DNA of 64,000 bases from Chalara sp. BL73 (Eukaryota > Ascomycota > Leotiomycetes > Helotiales): positions 124,001-188,000 of the forward strand of contig CAKJVC010000128.1 in NCBI GenBank assembly GCA_918026815.1, written 5' to 3'. Every line of letters begins with the position of its first letter. The first letter of the stretch is position 1. Positions 1 through 12,189 of the stretch are shown here, piece after piece. The translations under genes and the position numbers were made by a program. Under the pieces are notes generated by a model that was not told the origin of the DNA, searched no databases, and was given only the letters and a program-made list of their open reading frames with translations.

Positions 1-1035
1 AAATATTTAGTACGAGTTACGTAAAACTTTGTTTTTCGAATATTTACTTACAAGCTAGCAGTTTGTAACCGGTCGAAAACTTTGCGAACATGTTTTACGT
101 GCTCGCGTTTGCTGTTTAAAAAAATTAAAATATTATTTAAATAAACTGTACAAAAGTTATTTAAATAGTCGAAAAACACGCTGTTTATATACTTTTAATA
201 CGTGGCCGAACTGTTTGTCAAGCTAAAAAAAAGCACTTTACACTTGTAAAAGCTGTAACGCGTGCGAAACGTTGTAAATTCCTTTGAATTAAAATTTATA
301 CGTATACAATAAAACGTTTGGCGAATATTAAACTTAATGTAAATTTTGGCTTTCGCTAAGCGTACTAGCGTTTCGTTAATTAAAAAAAGCGAGTATTAAT
401 TTTTTCGAGTAATCGAATTAAGCTTGCGGTAATCAATACAAAAACGGAAGCTTTTATTTTTTTTTTTAACAAAAAAAAACTAGAAACGCAAAAAAAGCTT
501 AGCTTTCAGCAATAAAGCTTTTACTCAAATTTTCGAGCAAGTACTTTTTAACAGCAAAAAGCTTTTTTATAGTTATTTTGTAAAAAAAGCTGTAACTCAA
601 AAAATTTAGCTTTATAAGCTCGATTTTGTAGTTTACTTCAAAGCGCAACGAAAGCAATTTGTCGAAAACTTTTTTCGAAAACGCACTAAAACGATTTCGA
701 TAAAACTTAAAAACTTTAGCTTAAACAAAAGCTTCGTTTTTACTATAATCTAGCTTTTTTATTAACACGTAGTTTTTCGAATTAAAAAAGTTGCGAGTTT
801 AGATTTTTCGTTTTTTTAAAATCTGATCGATTTTATACAAATTTATTGCAAACACTAAATTGCTTTTTCGACGCGTGTAAAACGTAAACGCAAGTACGCT
901 AATAAGCGCTATATTTACGCTTAGCAAAGTTTTGTTAACAGCTGTTTTCGCCGAAATAGCGAGTTTAATACTGTTTTGTTTCAAAAACAGGAATAGCTGC
1001 TAAAGCTTAGTTAGTACTAAAAAAACGACTAGTAG

Positions 1036-1200
1036 CTCGAGCGCTTCGCGCTGAAAAGTAAAAAGCGCTTAAGTATTGTACTAAAAACTAAGACGCGCGC
1101 AAGCTTCGCGCTAGAAAATAAAAAGTACTTAAGCTTTGTTAGTATTACTAAAAAACGCGCAAGCTTCGTGCTGAAAAGTAAAAAGCTTTTTTAGCACTAG
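1036..1200. repeat. Degenerate tandem repeat, 60-bp period
   Basis: Three successive units of exactly 60 bp can be aligned by the blocks starting near 1041, 1101 and 1161. Each has a CTTCG(C/T)GCT core followed by a GAAAAGTAAAAAGC-like stretch. The third unit diverges at its end. It is a short minisatellite or the remnant of an internal repeat of a dead element. Confidence 0.6.
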
Positions 1201-2078
1201 CTTTAAAAGCTTGTTAAGCTAAACAAGCTTTGTTAGAATCGAAAAAACGATTAAAAATTTTTGCACACGGCGTGCTAAAGTTTCGCGTTTAGCGATAGCT
1301 TGTTTTGCGTTGCGCTTGTCTGCATTTTTTTGTGCGCTTTTGTCGAGCGCTTGAAAAGCGAACGAAAATTAAGTAACGAGAATAAGCTTGTCGAAAAATT
1401 CTGTAAAAAAAAAACAGTCCGGCTATTTAATAATTTTATTTTTAACACTTAACTAAACGTTTTGTTGTTTTAGCTATTTACACTTAATAATTACGTTGTA
1501 AAAATTCAGATTAACAATAAAAAAAAACTGTTTCGAAAAACGTTTTTTGTCGACAGCGAAAAAAAGTAATATAACGTTAATAATAAGCTTCGCGCGCTCG
1601 CTGTCGAAGCTTTTTATTTTAATAAAAAAAAAAAATTAAAAATGTCGAGTTTCGCATTTAGTAATTAACTGCTCGGCCAGCAAACTGTAAATTAAAAAAA
1701 AAGCGTTTGCTTCGATATCGATAAAACTAGAAATACTGTAACAATATTTATTTTTTATTAAACTACAAAAAATTGTAAAAGCATTTCTGCTTATAAAGCG
1801 ACGTAAGTTCAAAATAGTACTTTTTTTACTTTTGCTTTTAGTTCGCTCTAAAAAAAAAACTTTTTTCAAAGTTTTTTTTTTTTTTGCTTTTGTTTATTTT
1901 CAAAGCTTTCGTCAAGCGATTTTAGTACGCTAATATTTTCAACTAGTCTTAAAGCGTTTAGCTCCAACAGCTTTAGCGTTGTTTTTAGCTTAAACGAAAT
2001 AAAGCATCCCGTAGCGTAGTAGCTCGGCTTTTTACAGTTGTAGCAGTTTCTTTTTAGAAGTGCAACAGCTATTAAAGT

Positions 2079-2150
2079 AGCGAAACGTGTAGCAAAGCGT
2101 ATAGTAAAGCGCGCAGCGAAGCGTTCAGCGAAACGCTCGGCGCAAGCGGA
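2079..2150. repeat. 12-bp tandem repeat, six units
   Basis: Six consecutive 12-mers follow the pattern AGCGAAGCGNNN with one or two changes each (agcgaaacgtgt, agcaaagcgtat, agtaaagcgcgc, agcgaagcgttc, agcgaaacgctc, ggcgcaagcgga). The period is a multiple of three, so it could be the ghost of a coding repeat, but no surrounding frame is open. Confidence 0.65.
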
Positions 2151-3425
2151 AAAAGCAAATTTAACACGAGCTTTTGTAGCAAAATTCTTTTTAGCCGACT
2201 TTTTACTTTTGCGTTAAATTGTAAAAGTTGTAGCTGCTGCTTTGCAAACGTAGAAACTACGTAGTTTTTGTTTAGCGGTTACAGTGTTTTAATAAATGCT
2301 ATAAGCTTTAGTGCAAAAGCTTGTTAAGCTAATAAAGTTTGCTCGGATAAAAACTAGCTGAAGCTATAAGCTAAGCTCGAGCTTTTGAAACAAGTTTTTT
2401 TAGCGTTTCGAAACGAAGATTTTAGCATAGTCAACATAAAAAAAAAATCTGTTTTTAAACGTTGCAAAAGTTTTCGTATCGCTTATATATATACGACCGT
2501 ATTTTTTTCGTTGTTTCGTTTGCTTGTTAGTATTTTCAAAACTTATATTAAATGTTTCGAGCATTTTTTTTATAGTGCTAAAGCGCATAAAAAAGGATTT
2601 TTTTATTCGTAACACAAGCATTTTTTAAGCTGTTTTTGTTGTAAAGCGAAACACGTAAAACATTTTGCTTTTTTTAGTAAAAAAAAGCTTTAAGTAGTTT
2701 TTAAAGTAGTTAGCAAGCTGAATAGTCTAAGTTTTATATATAAAGTTTGTGCCGTTGTCGAGCTTTTAAATGTTTCGAACTCGCGCTAAAGTACGAAGCT
2801 AAACTAAGCTTAGCGTTTCTACTGTTATTTCCTGCTTTTCTCGCTTATTTTCCGGAACAAAAGTTTTAAAGCTTTTGCGCTTAACGAAAAGCTTGTTCGC
2901 TATTAGCTGTTTAAGCTTAGCGAGTTTTATAACTTGTTGTTAAGCTATGTGTTAAGTTTTTTTTTTGCTAATAGCCAGCTTGTCCTGTAATTTTATTATT
3001 GTTAAAAGCATCGTTTTTATAATAACGAAGCTTACAAAAAGCAATTAACTTGTTTCTTCGCTTTAAAAAAAACCGGAAATGTGTATATTAAATAGTTTTA
3101 GAAGCGTAGTAGCAACTTTGTTTTTAGCACCGCGTCGAGTGTTTGTAGTATTAGCTATAGTCGTGTAAATAACAAAATAACAAAAAAAGAAAGTAAATCA
3201 AAAAATAAATATAAAATCGAAAACTCTTTAATTGCGCGAAGCGTAAACTTACGAGCCGCGACTTTTTTAAAAAGAAAGAAGTAAGCGAGCGCTGCTGTAA
3301 GTCGTTGAAAGCTCCTTAGCGCTTCGGAAACGATATTTTAACTTTCGTAAAAAGTAAGTATTCGAGCTTTCTTAAAAGAATATTAAGCTTTTTTAAGCTT
3401 GTTGATTAAAAAAAGCTATAAATAA

Positions 3426-3599
3426 TGTCACGGCACGAGCTGTGAATCTACAAATACAAAAGGCAGCTGTGGTACTATACGAGAATCTATAGCTAAAAAA
3501 GGAAGAAAAAGCTCGAGGAGAGCAGGCTATATATACACGAAAAGCTCGGGGAGCTCGCCTAATATGGATCACGTGTGCTTGGGAGCACGCGACGTGACA
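3426..3599. repeat. Solo-LTR-like or MITE-like island with TGTCACG...CGTGACA ends
   Basis: A 174-bp segment of near-normal base composition sits inside the AT-rich desert. It starts TGTCACG and ends CGTGACA, giving a 7-bp terminal inverted repeat of the TG...CA type expected for an LTR. Inside are purine-rich stretches, a TATATATA box-like element near 3530 and a small hairpin (GTGTGCT/AGCACGC near 3574-3589). No clear flanking target duplication is visible, so it could also be an internal fragment or a MITE. It is much less mutated than its surroundings. Confidence 0.4.
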
Positions 3600-6556
3600 A
3601 CTTTTAAATTTTATTAATTTTTAACAAAAAATTTATAACTTATTAATATAGTAAACTATTATATTTATAAATAATAATTTTGTTATACTAAACTAGCAAT
3701 TAAAAAAAATTGCAATTTTGCTTTTAAAAACAATATTTAAAAGCATATTTTGTTTAAGTTTAACTAATTGTTTTATTAGTCGATTTTTTATAGTTATTAC
3801 AAAAAAAAGTTCGAAATTTAAATTTTGTATAACAGTTAGTTTTTTTTATTTAAAATTTTCGACTGCGCGAAAAAAAATACAAAGTAAAACAATAATTACA
3901 AAAACTTAATTGTAAAATATTTGTTTTGTAAAAATTAGTTGTTATTAATATTAAACATTATACTAATATTTATACTAATTTATTTACAGAAATAGCGTAA
4001 AATATATTTTTTATTTTTTTTTGCTTTGTATTATTTTAGCTAAAATAAACAAAGTATTACTAAAACGCTATATAACTAAATAAAGTTTTTGTGCCGGTAT
4101 TTTGCGTATTTAAATATATAAAAATTTTATTACAGTTTTAATATATAATTTTAAGCTTTTTAGTAATTCGGTATATTTTTTAATCGAATTGTTTTTAAAT
4201 AATAAATTTTCGATTTTAAAATTTTTAATTTAATTGCTTTACTAAATCAATTAATTAGTTTATAACTGCTTAAACTGCTTATTGTATATTTAACTACTAT
4301 TTAACAAACTTATTGTAATATTCGAGTTTTTATTAAAAATATAAGTTTTTTAAACTAATTTGCGAAAATAGTAAATTGTTAAAAGTATTTAGTTTAAATA
4401 AACTAAAAAAATCAAAAAAGTTTTGCGAATTATTTAACTTTATAACAACAAAAGTATACAAGTAAAAAAAAAAAAGTATTAAATCGAAAAAAAAAAATAA
4501 GTATTTAAACATAAATTAAATTACTACTTTAAAAAAATTGTATATATTAAAAACTATAATTAAACTTTTAAAAATTAATATAAAATATAATAATTAGTAT
4601 AAAAATTAGTATAAAATTAAATATATTTGTTTAAAGTTTTTTATTTTATTTATTGTATATATTTAAAAACTATATATACATTTACAGTTTACGCGGCTTT
4701 TAAAAACTGCTTTATAAACTAAAAAATGTTTTAACAATTGTTTAATTTAAAAAATTATTTGTTATTAAAAACAAATTATTATAAACAAAAAAAATATATT
4801 TGTATAATTTATTTTCCGGAATTTTTGTAATATATACTATATTAAACGTTTTTTTATAGTTTGTTAACAAATTGAAAAAGCCGAATTTTGTATTATTTAA
4901 TTTATTGTCGACTAACTACTAATTTGCAAAATTTAGTAAATCGATTTACTTTTTATTTCTGTATACTTATACTACAAAAATTTTTTAAATTGCTTTTTTT
5001 TTTTAAATAAAGTATTTTTTAAAAGTTTTATACGTATAAAATTTATTATATTAGTTAGCAAATTAGTATAAAAATTAGTAAAAATTTGTATTTTTTGTAA
5101 ATGTAAAAACAATTTGTTTTTTTTAAATATTTTTGTTTATTAACAGCAAGTTTTCGAATTTTGCGAAACAAAAATCGACGATTTCGGCGTTATTTTTTTT
5201 GCTAAAACTTAAATTTAAACTTTTTAGCATTTTAAAATTATATTAACGTTATACAAATTATTATATTAATTTAAAACTTACTAAAATAAATCGTTTATAT
5301 TTAGCAATTTCGTTATTTTTTAACTTTTTAACAAATTTGCCGACAACTGTTTTATTATTGTTTTGCTTTTTATTTAATTTTTATATATATTTAAACTTGT
5401 ATTCGTTTTTCGATTTATATTTAATATTTTTTTATACTAAATTTTTATTATTATTAATTGTATATAAATTACTAATTTTTTTATAATTTAAAGCTTTTAT
5501 TATAAATTTTTAATTTTTGCTATTTCGTTTATTATACAAGTTAATATAAAAATTAGTATAATTAAAACTAAACGAACTGTTTTGTTTTAATTTACAAAAC
5601 AAACTGTTTAATTATTCGTTTTTGTTCAGCAAAAAATACAAATACAAATTTAGCAAACTTTTTAAAAACTTTTTTTTTGTATGTAATTGCTGCTTAATTT
5701 GCGGCTTTCGCTTTTTCGATTTAATTTTAAATACTGTTATTTTTTATAGTTTTAAGTTTTTTTTTAGTTTTAACAATATATATATTAGTAAAAAAACTGT
5801 TCGGAAATTTGCGTTTGCGTTTATTAAAAAAACTAATTTGCTACAAAAAATTAAAATTTATATTAAATTTATAATTTGAATTATTAGAAATAACAATAAT
5901 ATTTTTAAAATCGATTAGTATACAAATTAATATAATATTTTAATAAAAGTTATTTAAAAAAGTTGTTTTTCGAAAAGTAAAATTATATTAAAAAATAATG
6001 CAACCGAAAAATAAACGTATTTTGTAAATTTTAATTCGTAAAAACTAAAACTTTAAAAATTAATATAAAAATTAATATAATACACTAAAAATACGTATTG
6101 TAATAAATATTTAACTTTGTTTAAATTTAATAAATTAGTACAAAAAAAATAAAAAAAATAAAAAGTACGCATTATTTTAAAAAATAAAACAGTCGCGTTT
6201 TTATATTTCGATTTTAAAACACTTAACTATTTTTTATAAACTTGACTTTTTTTAACTTTTAATTAAATTTACTAACAATTATATTATATACAAGTATATA
6301 TTATATTTATTTTTTTTATATTTTATTTTTATATTAATTATTATACTAATTTTTTATAGTTTTTTCGTTGAAATTATAAAGCTATAATTTCAATTTTACG
6401 TGTTAATATTTATATTTACTTTTACTTTTTTTAAAAAAAATTTGCAACTTTGTACAAATACATATTATTTTGTATTATACTAATATTTATTTTAATTTTA
6501 ATAAATTACAATAGCACGTACTAAAAAAATAGTTACTAAATCTGTTTACAAATTTT

Positions 6557-6616
6557 TTGCTAAAACTTTTGCTAAAACTTTTATTAAAACTTTTGTTAAA
6601 ACTTTTGCAAAAGCTG
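6557..6616 (+). repeat. 12-bp tandem repeat, five units
   Basis: Five 12-bp units of the form GCTAAAACTTTT with small variation follow each other. In one frame they read (A/I/V)-K-T-F repeated, but the frame is not part of any recognisable protein. This is the second 12-bp-period repeat in the desert (the other is at 2079-2150). Confidence 0.55.
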
Positions 6617-6884
6617 TATTAAAAAAAAAATATCGATTAAAACTTAGCAGTAAGTTAATTAATATAATAATTAGTATAAAATTAATATTTAAACGTAATT
6701 AAAATACTTAAAAAAATCAAACGATACTAAAAAAGCATTAAGCTTTTAATTTTAAAAGCTTTATTTACTCGACTAATTAAAAAAATAATATATAATATTA
6801 CGTTTTAACATGTATTTCGCATTTAATTTAGTGTTTTATAATATTTTTAAAAAACTGCAAAATTTGTTTTAATAACTAAGTTTA

Positions 6885-8734
6885 ACGTAGTTCACAAGCG
6901 AATGTTACACACAAGCGAATGATCCAAATTTTCTTGGCATCGTACAAAACCATTAAATATTTCAACAATTAATTGATTAAATTATTATAACTCTTCAGCA
7001 TTTGAATCATAAGATGTATCTACAACATTTGGGCAAGTTCGTACGTTGTGACCAGATTGTCCGCAACATTTACAGCATCGTTTTGACGGCCCGGTTTGCT
7101 TTGTACGACTTCTCTTCTCTCGCAAATCAGCTTGTAATTGTATATTAGCCTCTTTTTGAGCTTCTGAGTCTTAGACATTTTTAACAGTAAGTGCTTCTCT
7201 TTCTTGTATTCGACGTTTTGTCGTACAACGACGTCGACTAAGTAAGTCATTTGCTTTGCGAAGTCCAACAATTTCTTTTCGCAACAACGTTAATTCGTGC
7301 GCTGTACTTGTTGCACTTTTAATTACTTGATCAAAACTTTGTAGAATTGTAGTTAGTGAACTATTCTAATGTCGTACGATCCGGTTTTTAAAATATGTTG
7401 ATTAAGATTGCATTTTAAGTACATTGCGAAAAGTTTTAAGTTCCTAAGAAGCAAGTAAAGTTGGCGAAAGTGTTGGCGTACGAAGTCGAATATTAAGCTG
7501 TGAAATCACATAATCAGGATTGTACAGTACAAGTTTTGTAGCTTGAAATCTTGCTCGAATGTTTAATTTAATTATTGTTGCACAAAACGCTGTATAGAAA
7601 GCAAAAAAAAAGTCTTTTTTAGAGATGTGCGTAATATATACGCGCATCAACTTTTCAATCTTAGCACTGTACGATCGTTTTAATAAACTAAAACACTTAA
7701 CGTTAAGCGGCTAAAGCTTATAAAACGAATGTGCTAGCATGCAAAAAGTAATAATGTTCTAGTCTTTGCAATATTTCTCAAACTCGTACGAATAGTAACT
7801 TTCGTGTTCGTCAAAAATTAAAAAACGATATACACTTTTCGTACGATTCTTTGTATGTTAATTAAAATAATTAATCCAATTTACTTTTTGTTCATTTGTT
7901 GTTCAGCTGTTTAACGTTACTGCAACAACCTAATTTGCCGGCATAAGTGTGTTTTCGTACTAAAAAGAAAAATGATTTTTCTCTGCAACAATAATATATA
8001 GCAGTACTGTATACCCGGACGATCTAATTCCTTGAATAACTGTAATTTATTCTTTATTTTTTTGCTGTGTCGTACGAAGTCTGCTAACTCGCTCAGCTTT
8101 TGTAACAACTATTTCGGACGATATTTGGCTTATTAAAAATCCCGTTTCGTCAAAGTTGTATATGTTTTTCTTTTGAATCGTATACTTGTTAATTGTATTT
8201 TGTACAAGCCGAAACTACGCGTAATACACGTCGAGATTTTCGCATTTGACTCGTTGATAGTCGATTTTACGTGTAAAACGCGTAGAGAGTTGTAGTTGTC
8301 GTTGTACGAAGTTCGAAGTCCAGTTCTTTCCGACGCGTCCGCCGTCGCGTTTAGCAAGTAGTCGATTCGCTATATCTTCAACAGCACTGCGCCGAGAAGG
8401 AAATCCTCGCGAATCTAAATCAAGAATATGTCGTACGATAGTTTCTTCTTCTAGTTTTGTAAGTTTTTGAGAATTTAGAATCGTATTAGATCTTGCAGGC
8501 ATTCTTTGAACTCGACGAGATAATGTAAGTTTTGGAACTTTATAAATTCGTGCAATTTTTGCAACATTGGACTGAGGGTTTTGTTGTACGATTTGAACAG
8601 CTAAAAGCATGTCAGATTCATTCCATGTACGAGTCATTTGTAATTTTGTAATAATTGATATGTTTATGATGTTGTACAATGCCAAGAAAATTTGGATCAT
8701 TCGCTTGTGTGTAACATTCGCTTGTGAACTACGT
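6885..8734 (-). mobile_element. pogo/Fot1-type (Tc1-mariner superfamily) DNA transposon, complete but inactive
   Basis: An 1850-bp element is bounded by inverted repeats at 6885-6940 and 8679-8734 that are identical over 56 bp and continue with one mismatch for several more bases. It is flanked on both sides by TA (6883-6884 and 8735-8736), the target duplication of this superfamily. Each inverted repeat contains the 12-mer CACAAGCGAATG twice, 17 bp apart (left copies at 6893 and 6910). The single gene inside, on the minus strand, encodes a degraded pogo-type transposase. The element has clearly more G+C than the desert around it, so it probably inserted after that DNA had already been mutated. 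Confidence 0.9.
6985..8637 (-). pseudogene. pogo-type transposase (HTH/CENP-B-like, DDE), degraded
   Basis: Read from an ATG at 8637, the N-terminus has a psq-like helix-turn-helix, then a CENP-B/Tc5-like DNA-binding region with the familiar RGFPSRRSAVEDIANRLL and GRVGKNW motifs (about 8270-8420). Downstream the DDE core can be followed in one frame: NFDETGF carries the first catalytic Asp (near 8145) and FDEHES the second (near 7800). The expected third Asp in PLDV reads PLNV (near 7720). The tail ends with a zinc-knuckle-like CCKCCGQSGHNVRTCP (about 7030-7080) and stops at 6985. Several in-frame stops interrupt it, many explainable as C-to-T changes. It cannot make an active transposase. 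Confidence 0.88.
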
Positions 8735-8736
8735 TA

Positions 8737-9130
8737 AGCGTAAATTATTTTATATAAATACATTATACTAATATTTATATTAATATTATTTTAAAGTTAT
8801 AAATCTTGCTGCAATTTACGTTAAAAAAGTTACTATTTAAATAAAAAATATGCATTTAGTTTAAAAAATAAAAATAAAAATAACAAACTACAAATACTTA
8901 AACCGGTGTTAAAAAATTAAACGCAATTTATACAAAAAAAATAAGTTAAGCAATAAAGTTATTAAAAGTATACACGCTAGCAATAAAGCGCTAAACACAT
9001 AATAAAATTCATAAACTAAAATTTTAATACGTTTATGTCGCGTAGCTTTTTAATTAGTAAACTTATTAGTATAACTTTTTTAACTGTACAGCAACTATTG
9101 TAATATTACATATAAATGTAATAAATGCTT
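8737..9130. other. AT-rich tail of the desert
   Basis: AT-rich sequence of the same kind as the left flank of the transposon. No gene or repeat is recognised in it. Confidence 0.6.
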
Positions 9131-9668
9131 AGCACTTTATTAAAACCCTATAAAGTGGAGTAGGTGCTTTTAATAAACCCCAACCTATAAAGTGGGACCC
9201 CGACGGGTGGGGTCAAGTAGGTGAAAACCCGCCCCGTGGGACCCCAGTTCGCAGTCTAGCTATAAGAGAGTTGAACTAACGAGAACCGATTCCTCTATTT
9301 AAAGAACATTCTAAGTTTTTGCATAAAAACTTCAACGTGCTCTGATTTCTAGCATACGGAATCTGCGTACTACAGGCTAGGATACTCTTAATTATAATAC
9401 TACGACTAAGAGTACTCCGACTTGTAATATGTTTGAGGTATGTATATCACCCTATAGTACCCGAAAACACAGTATTTTAAAAGTCACCACCGTGAGTTGT
9501 AGTCTTATGAACCAATATACTCGTAGCTATAGGGCTGGTGTTCCTGCAGCAGTACAAAATCCGGCTCCATTCTATAAATAGCGCCTCCTCGAGGGTTTCA
9601 GAGTTGGCTCTATAAATTTTTTAAGGGGACTGTTTAGGCTCCCTAATGCGTATTTCATCCTCTTTTAG
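9131..9668. repeat. Border between AT-rich desert and normal DNA, with short GC-rich repeats
   Basis: Base composition changes abruptly here. The 12-mer CCTATAAAGTGG occurs at 9147-9158 and 9184-9195, and GTGGGACCCC at 9192-9201 and 9236-9245. A hairpin with arms GACCCC/GGGGTC lies at 9196-9214. Such clustered short repeats are often the end of a transposon, but no partner end was found. 9250-9668 shows no recognisable coding sequence, although the missing N-terminal exon of the HET gene would have to lie here. Confidence 0.4.
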
Positions 9669-11779
9669 TCAGGGCTCATCACAACATAGCAAGAGTCCTT
9701 GGCAAGCCCGAGGACTTGCTGGGAAGTTGGGACTTGCTGGCTTCTTTCGGATGGAATAATATATTCTGCATCAACCAGGAAGATCGCCAGGAGAAAAGTC
9801 ACCAGGTTCGCATCATGACCAGTATCTACTCAAAAGCAGATAAGACATATGCCTGGCTTGGAAAGGAAGCAGACGGGAGCGCCCTCGTAATGTATCTGCT
9901 TTCCGGGCTGGCCTCATCGTCACTGCACTCAAATTTCTCCTCTACATCGCGACATACACACAAGGTCGCCACAGACCCACCATTGAGTTTTGAGGAAACA
10001 GAAACAGACAACTATTCAATGATATTAACGGATGATCATCAGCTGAAAGAGTCACGAACTGGTTCTCTCTTTCATCAAATTCCTGGCTATGAACCAGCAC
10101 CTGAGGCTAAAGGGTGTCAAAGGTGTTGGTCAGACTTCTTTTATCAGGCTCTACGCAACTTTTACAAGCGACCTTATTGGAGACGACGTTGGATTATTCA
10201 AGAAATTGCTGTTTCGAGACAAGTTATATTTCTCTATGATAGCGCAAGTATCTCTCTTGAAGATATGACTGGTGTTGTTAAAAAGCACTTTCAGCCATCT
10301 CCAATGTGGCAGGACGGACTTAAGCAGGTTTACGCCTCAACGGAGGTTATAATTGGGTTCTGCCAATACGTCCATTCCAACGAAAAGCCAAGCTTAAGTA
10401 GAGCCACGTTCCTTAGCCGCGACTCTATTTCCCAAGATCCTCGAGATAAAGTATTTGCATTACTAGGTATCTCAAGAGATGGTGCAGAGCTTTTCCCAAC
10501 ACCAAATTACCAACAGCCGTTAGAATTCCTACTATCGAACATGACGAAGAAAATGATTATAAGCAGCAAATCTCTCGATTTACTTCGCTTTGGTTCTTAC
10601 TTCAATTTTGCGCGGCTAGAGATGCCATCGTGGTCGATAAACTGGCAGGATCCTAACCTCCCACTTGAGGCACATCTCATTTCACCAAACCCATTTTATA
10701 AAAGCTATGTGGGACGATGTATAGATGAAATTATCAGCCACGATAATGTTTTCAAAGCGAAAGGGTTTGTCATAGGAGAAGTTGCGGCTCTCGCACCAAT
10801 CACTGGTATTCAAAAAGCCGAAATCCATGGCAACACTCAAAATCTCACCTGGGAAATTGCTCCGAACAGAATATGCAAGCTCAAAAATGGCTCTTATTAT
10901 AGCAGCTTAGGTGAGGCCTGGCTCTCACTTGTCTCATGCTTAGGTGGGATTGACAGGTTCAACTCAACCGAGACAAACCCCTTCTTTCTAAAAATGCTAC
11001 GAGGGGAGCCTTCCAGGTTTTGTTTGCCCAATTTATGGCCACGTTTTACTAGCAGCCTTTTATACCGAAGGATATTTGATCGTGTCACGGGTAGCGTGCC
11101 AGTTCTAAAACCTTTTATCAATCTATGCAGAGGCCATTATTACGTAGTGCCCAAGTCCACCTCCTTCTATAAGAAGCGAATCACCGCACTGCTGAAGTTA
11201 AACCAAGACTTCGCATTTTATGGAATACCGATCAGGGGCTTGAGGCATCACTTAACATTTGCTGGAGATGATACTTTACTTTAGCTCCCATCCATAATGT
11301 TCAGTCTTTTGTGCCTTCTTTTAATTGGTTTAGGTAAAGTTGGCATTTTGTTCGCGCTCATTGGTGGGACTATATTTTGGTTGTTACTTGCACTTACAGC
11401 ATACTTCTCCAAGATGTATGTCCAAAGCTCATCCTGTTTGAACGCTGCGTATGAACAAAGCAGTACAGAATATCTGACAACTCGGGGAGTACTAGTTTTT
11501 GCGGAGAAAGGACTTTTGACGTTGGCGGGCGAACATGTCCGAAAGGGAGATCATATATGCTGGTTTCTAGGCTGTACAAGACCATTAATTGTACGAAGAG
11601 TCATAAGTGGTGATGGTACTCGGTATCATGTTGTTGGGGAAGCCTTGGTATATCCTTCAGACAAGGATAGGAGAGTAAATTTTGTTGGATTTGATAGCAC
11701 ATTCAGCGCCGAAGTGCGAACTGCTTGGATTGAAGAGAAACTCGGAAGCAATTTTTTTCAAGACATTATATTAGTCTAA
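9669..11779 (+). pseudogene. Heterokaryon incompatibility (HET) domain protein, probably broken
   Basis: The frame open from about 9669 carries the core of a HET domain (PF06985): a W..IFCINQED block, SHQVRIMTSIYSKADKTYAWLG, then RRRWIIQEIAVSRQVIF and DPRDKVFALLGIS. These proteins trigger cell death on contact with an incompatible partner. The usual N-terminal SY.WG segment and a start ATG are not visible; a TTTTAG acceptor ends at 9668, so an upstream exon may exist or be lost. A TAG at 11282-11284 interrupts the frame. The same frame then stays open from 11285 to 11779 and encodes a hydrophobic segment and the typical HET C-terminus (KGDHICWFLGCTRPLIVRR ... YHVVGEA). No in-frame intron removing the TAG was found, so a nonsense mutation is the simplest reading. 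Confidence 0.75.
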
Positions 11780-12189
11780 TTGAGATTTGAGCATGGTTTT
11801 CAGCTAGGTCAAATGCTGTCTACAATACAATTTATTTGGCGGGGAAGCGGGCTCTTGGCGATTGAGTCTGCAAACGCCAGATATTGAAACAATACAAGCG
11901 AGTGCGAAGCGCTATTCGCGCTAACTAATATCATAGAGCCACTGTGCCAACTTGGGGCTGGTTCCCTCTGCTTCCTTCTATTACATAACCAGTCTTGGCT
12001 TTATCAAAAAAAACTTGGGTGGGGAGTGGTTACACAACAGGCTTGGCAAATTCATATCAATTCAAGTGGACACCATTGTTACACCAGATCAAGCCAGCTA
12101 TTAAACCAGTAAATATTTGGCTTTTGAATGTGGCATCCCACTTTCAATATTAAAAGTTATATAGGACGGTCTTGCACAGATTTCACAGC
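11780..12189. other. Intergenic region upstream of the MATE gene
   Basis: No gene was recognised. This would hold the 3' UTR of the HET gene and the promoter of the MATE-type gene. It contains CT-rich stretches but no site that can be named with confidence. Confidence 0.4.

Larger units (their letters stand above)
1..6882. other. AT-rich, RIP-like gene desert
   Basis: This stretch is extremely AT-rich and has no ORF resembling a protein. The open frames present are short, low-complexity Lys/Phe/Ile/Asn stretches that arise by chance in such sequence. C is kept mainly in CG and GC contexts while TA is very common, the pattern expected when CpA has been converted to TpA by repeat-induced point mutation. 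Roughly 1-3400 keeps more G+C (many AAGCTT and TTCGAA words) than 3600-6880, so at least two different ancient repeats are probably merged here. The identity of those elements cannot be read any more. Confidence 0.8.

Noticed and set aside
11197..11284. Possible intron removing the TAG in the HET gene (GT at 11197, AG at 11284)
   Set aside because: Its length of 88 nt would shift the frame, whereas both halves of the HET protein are in the same frame.
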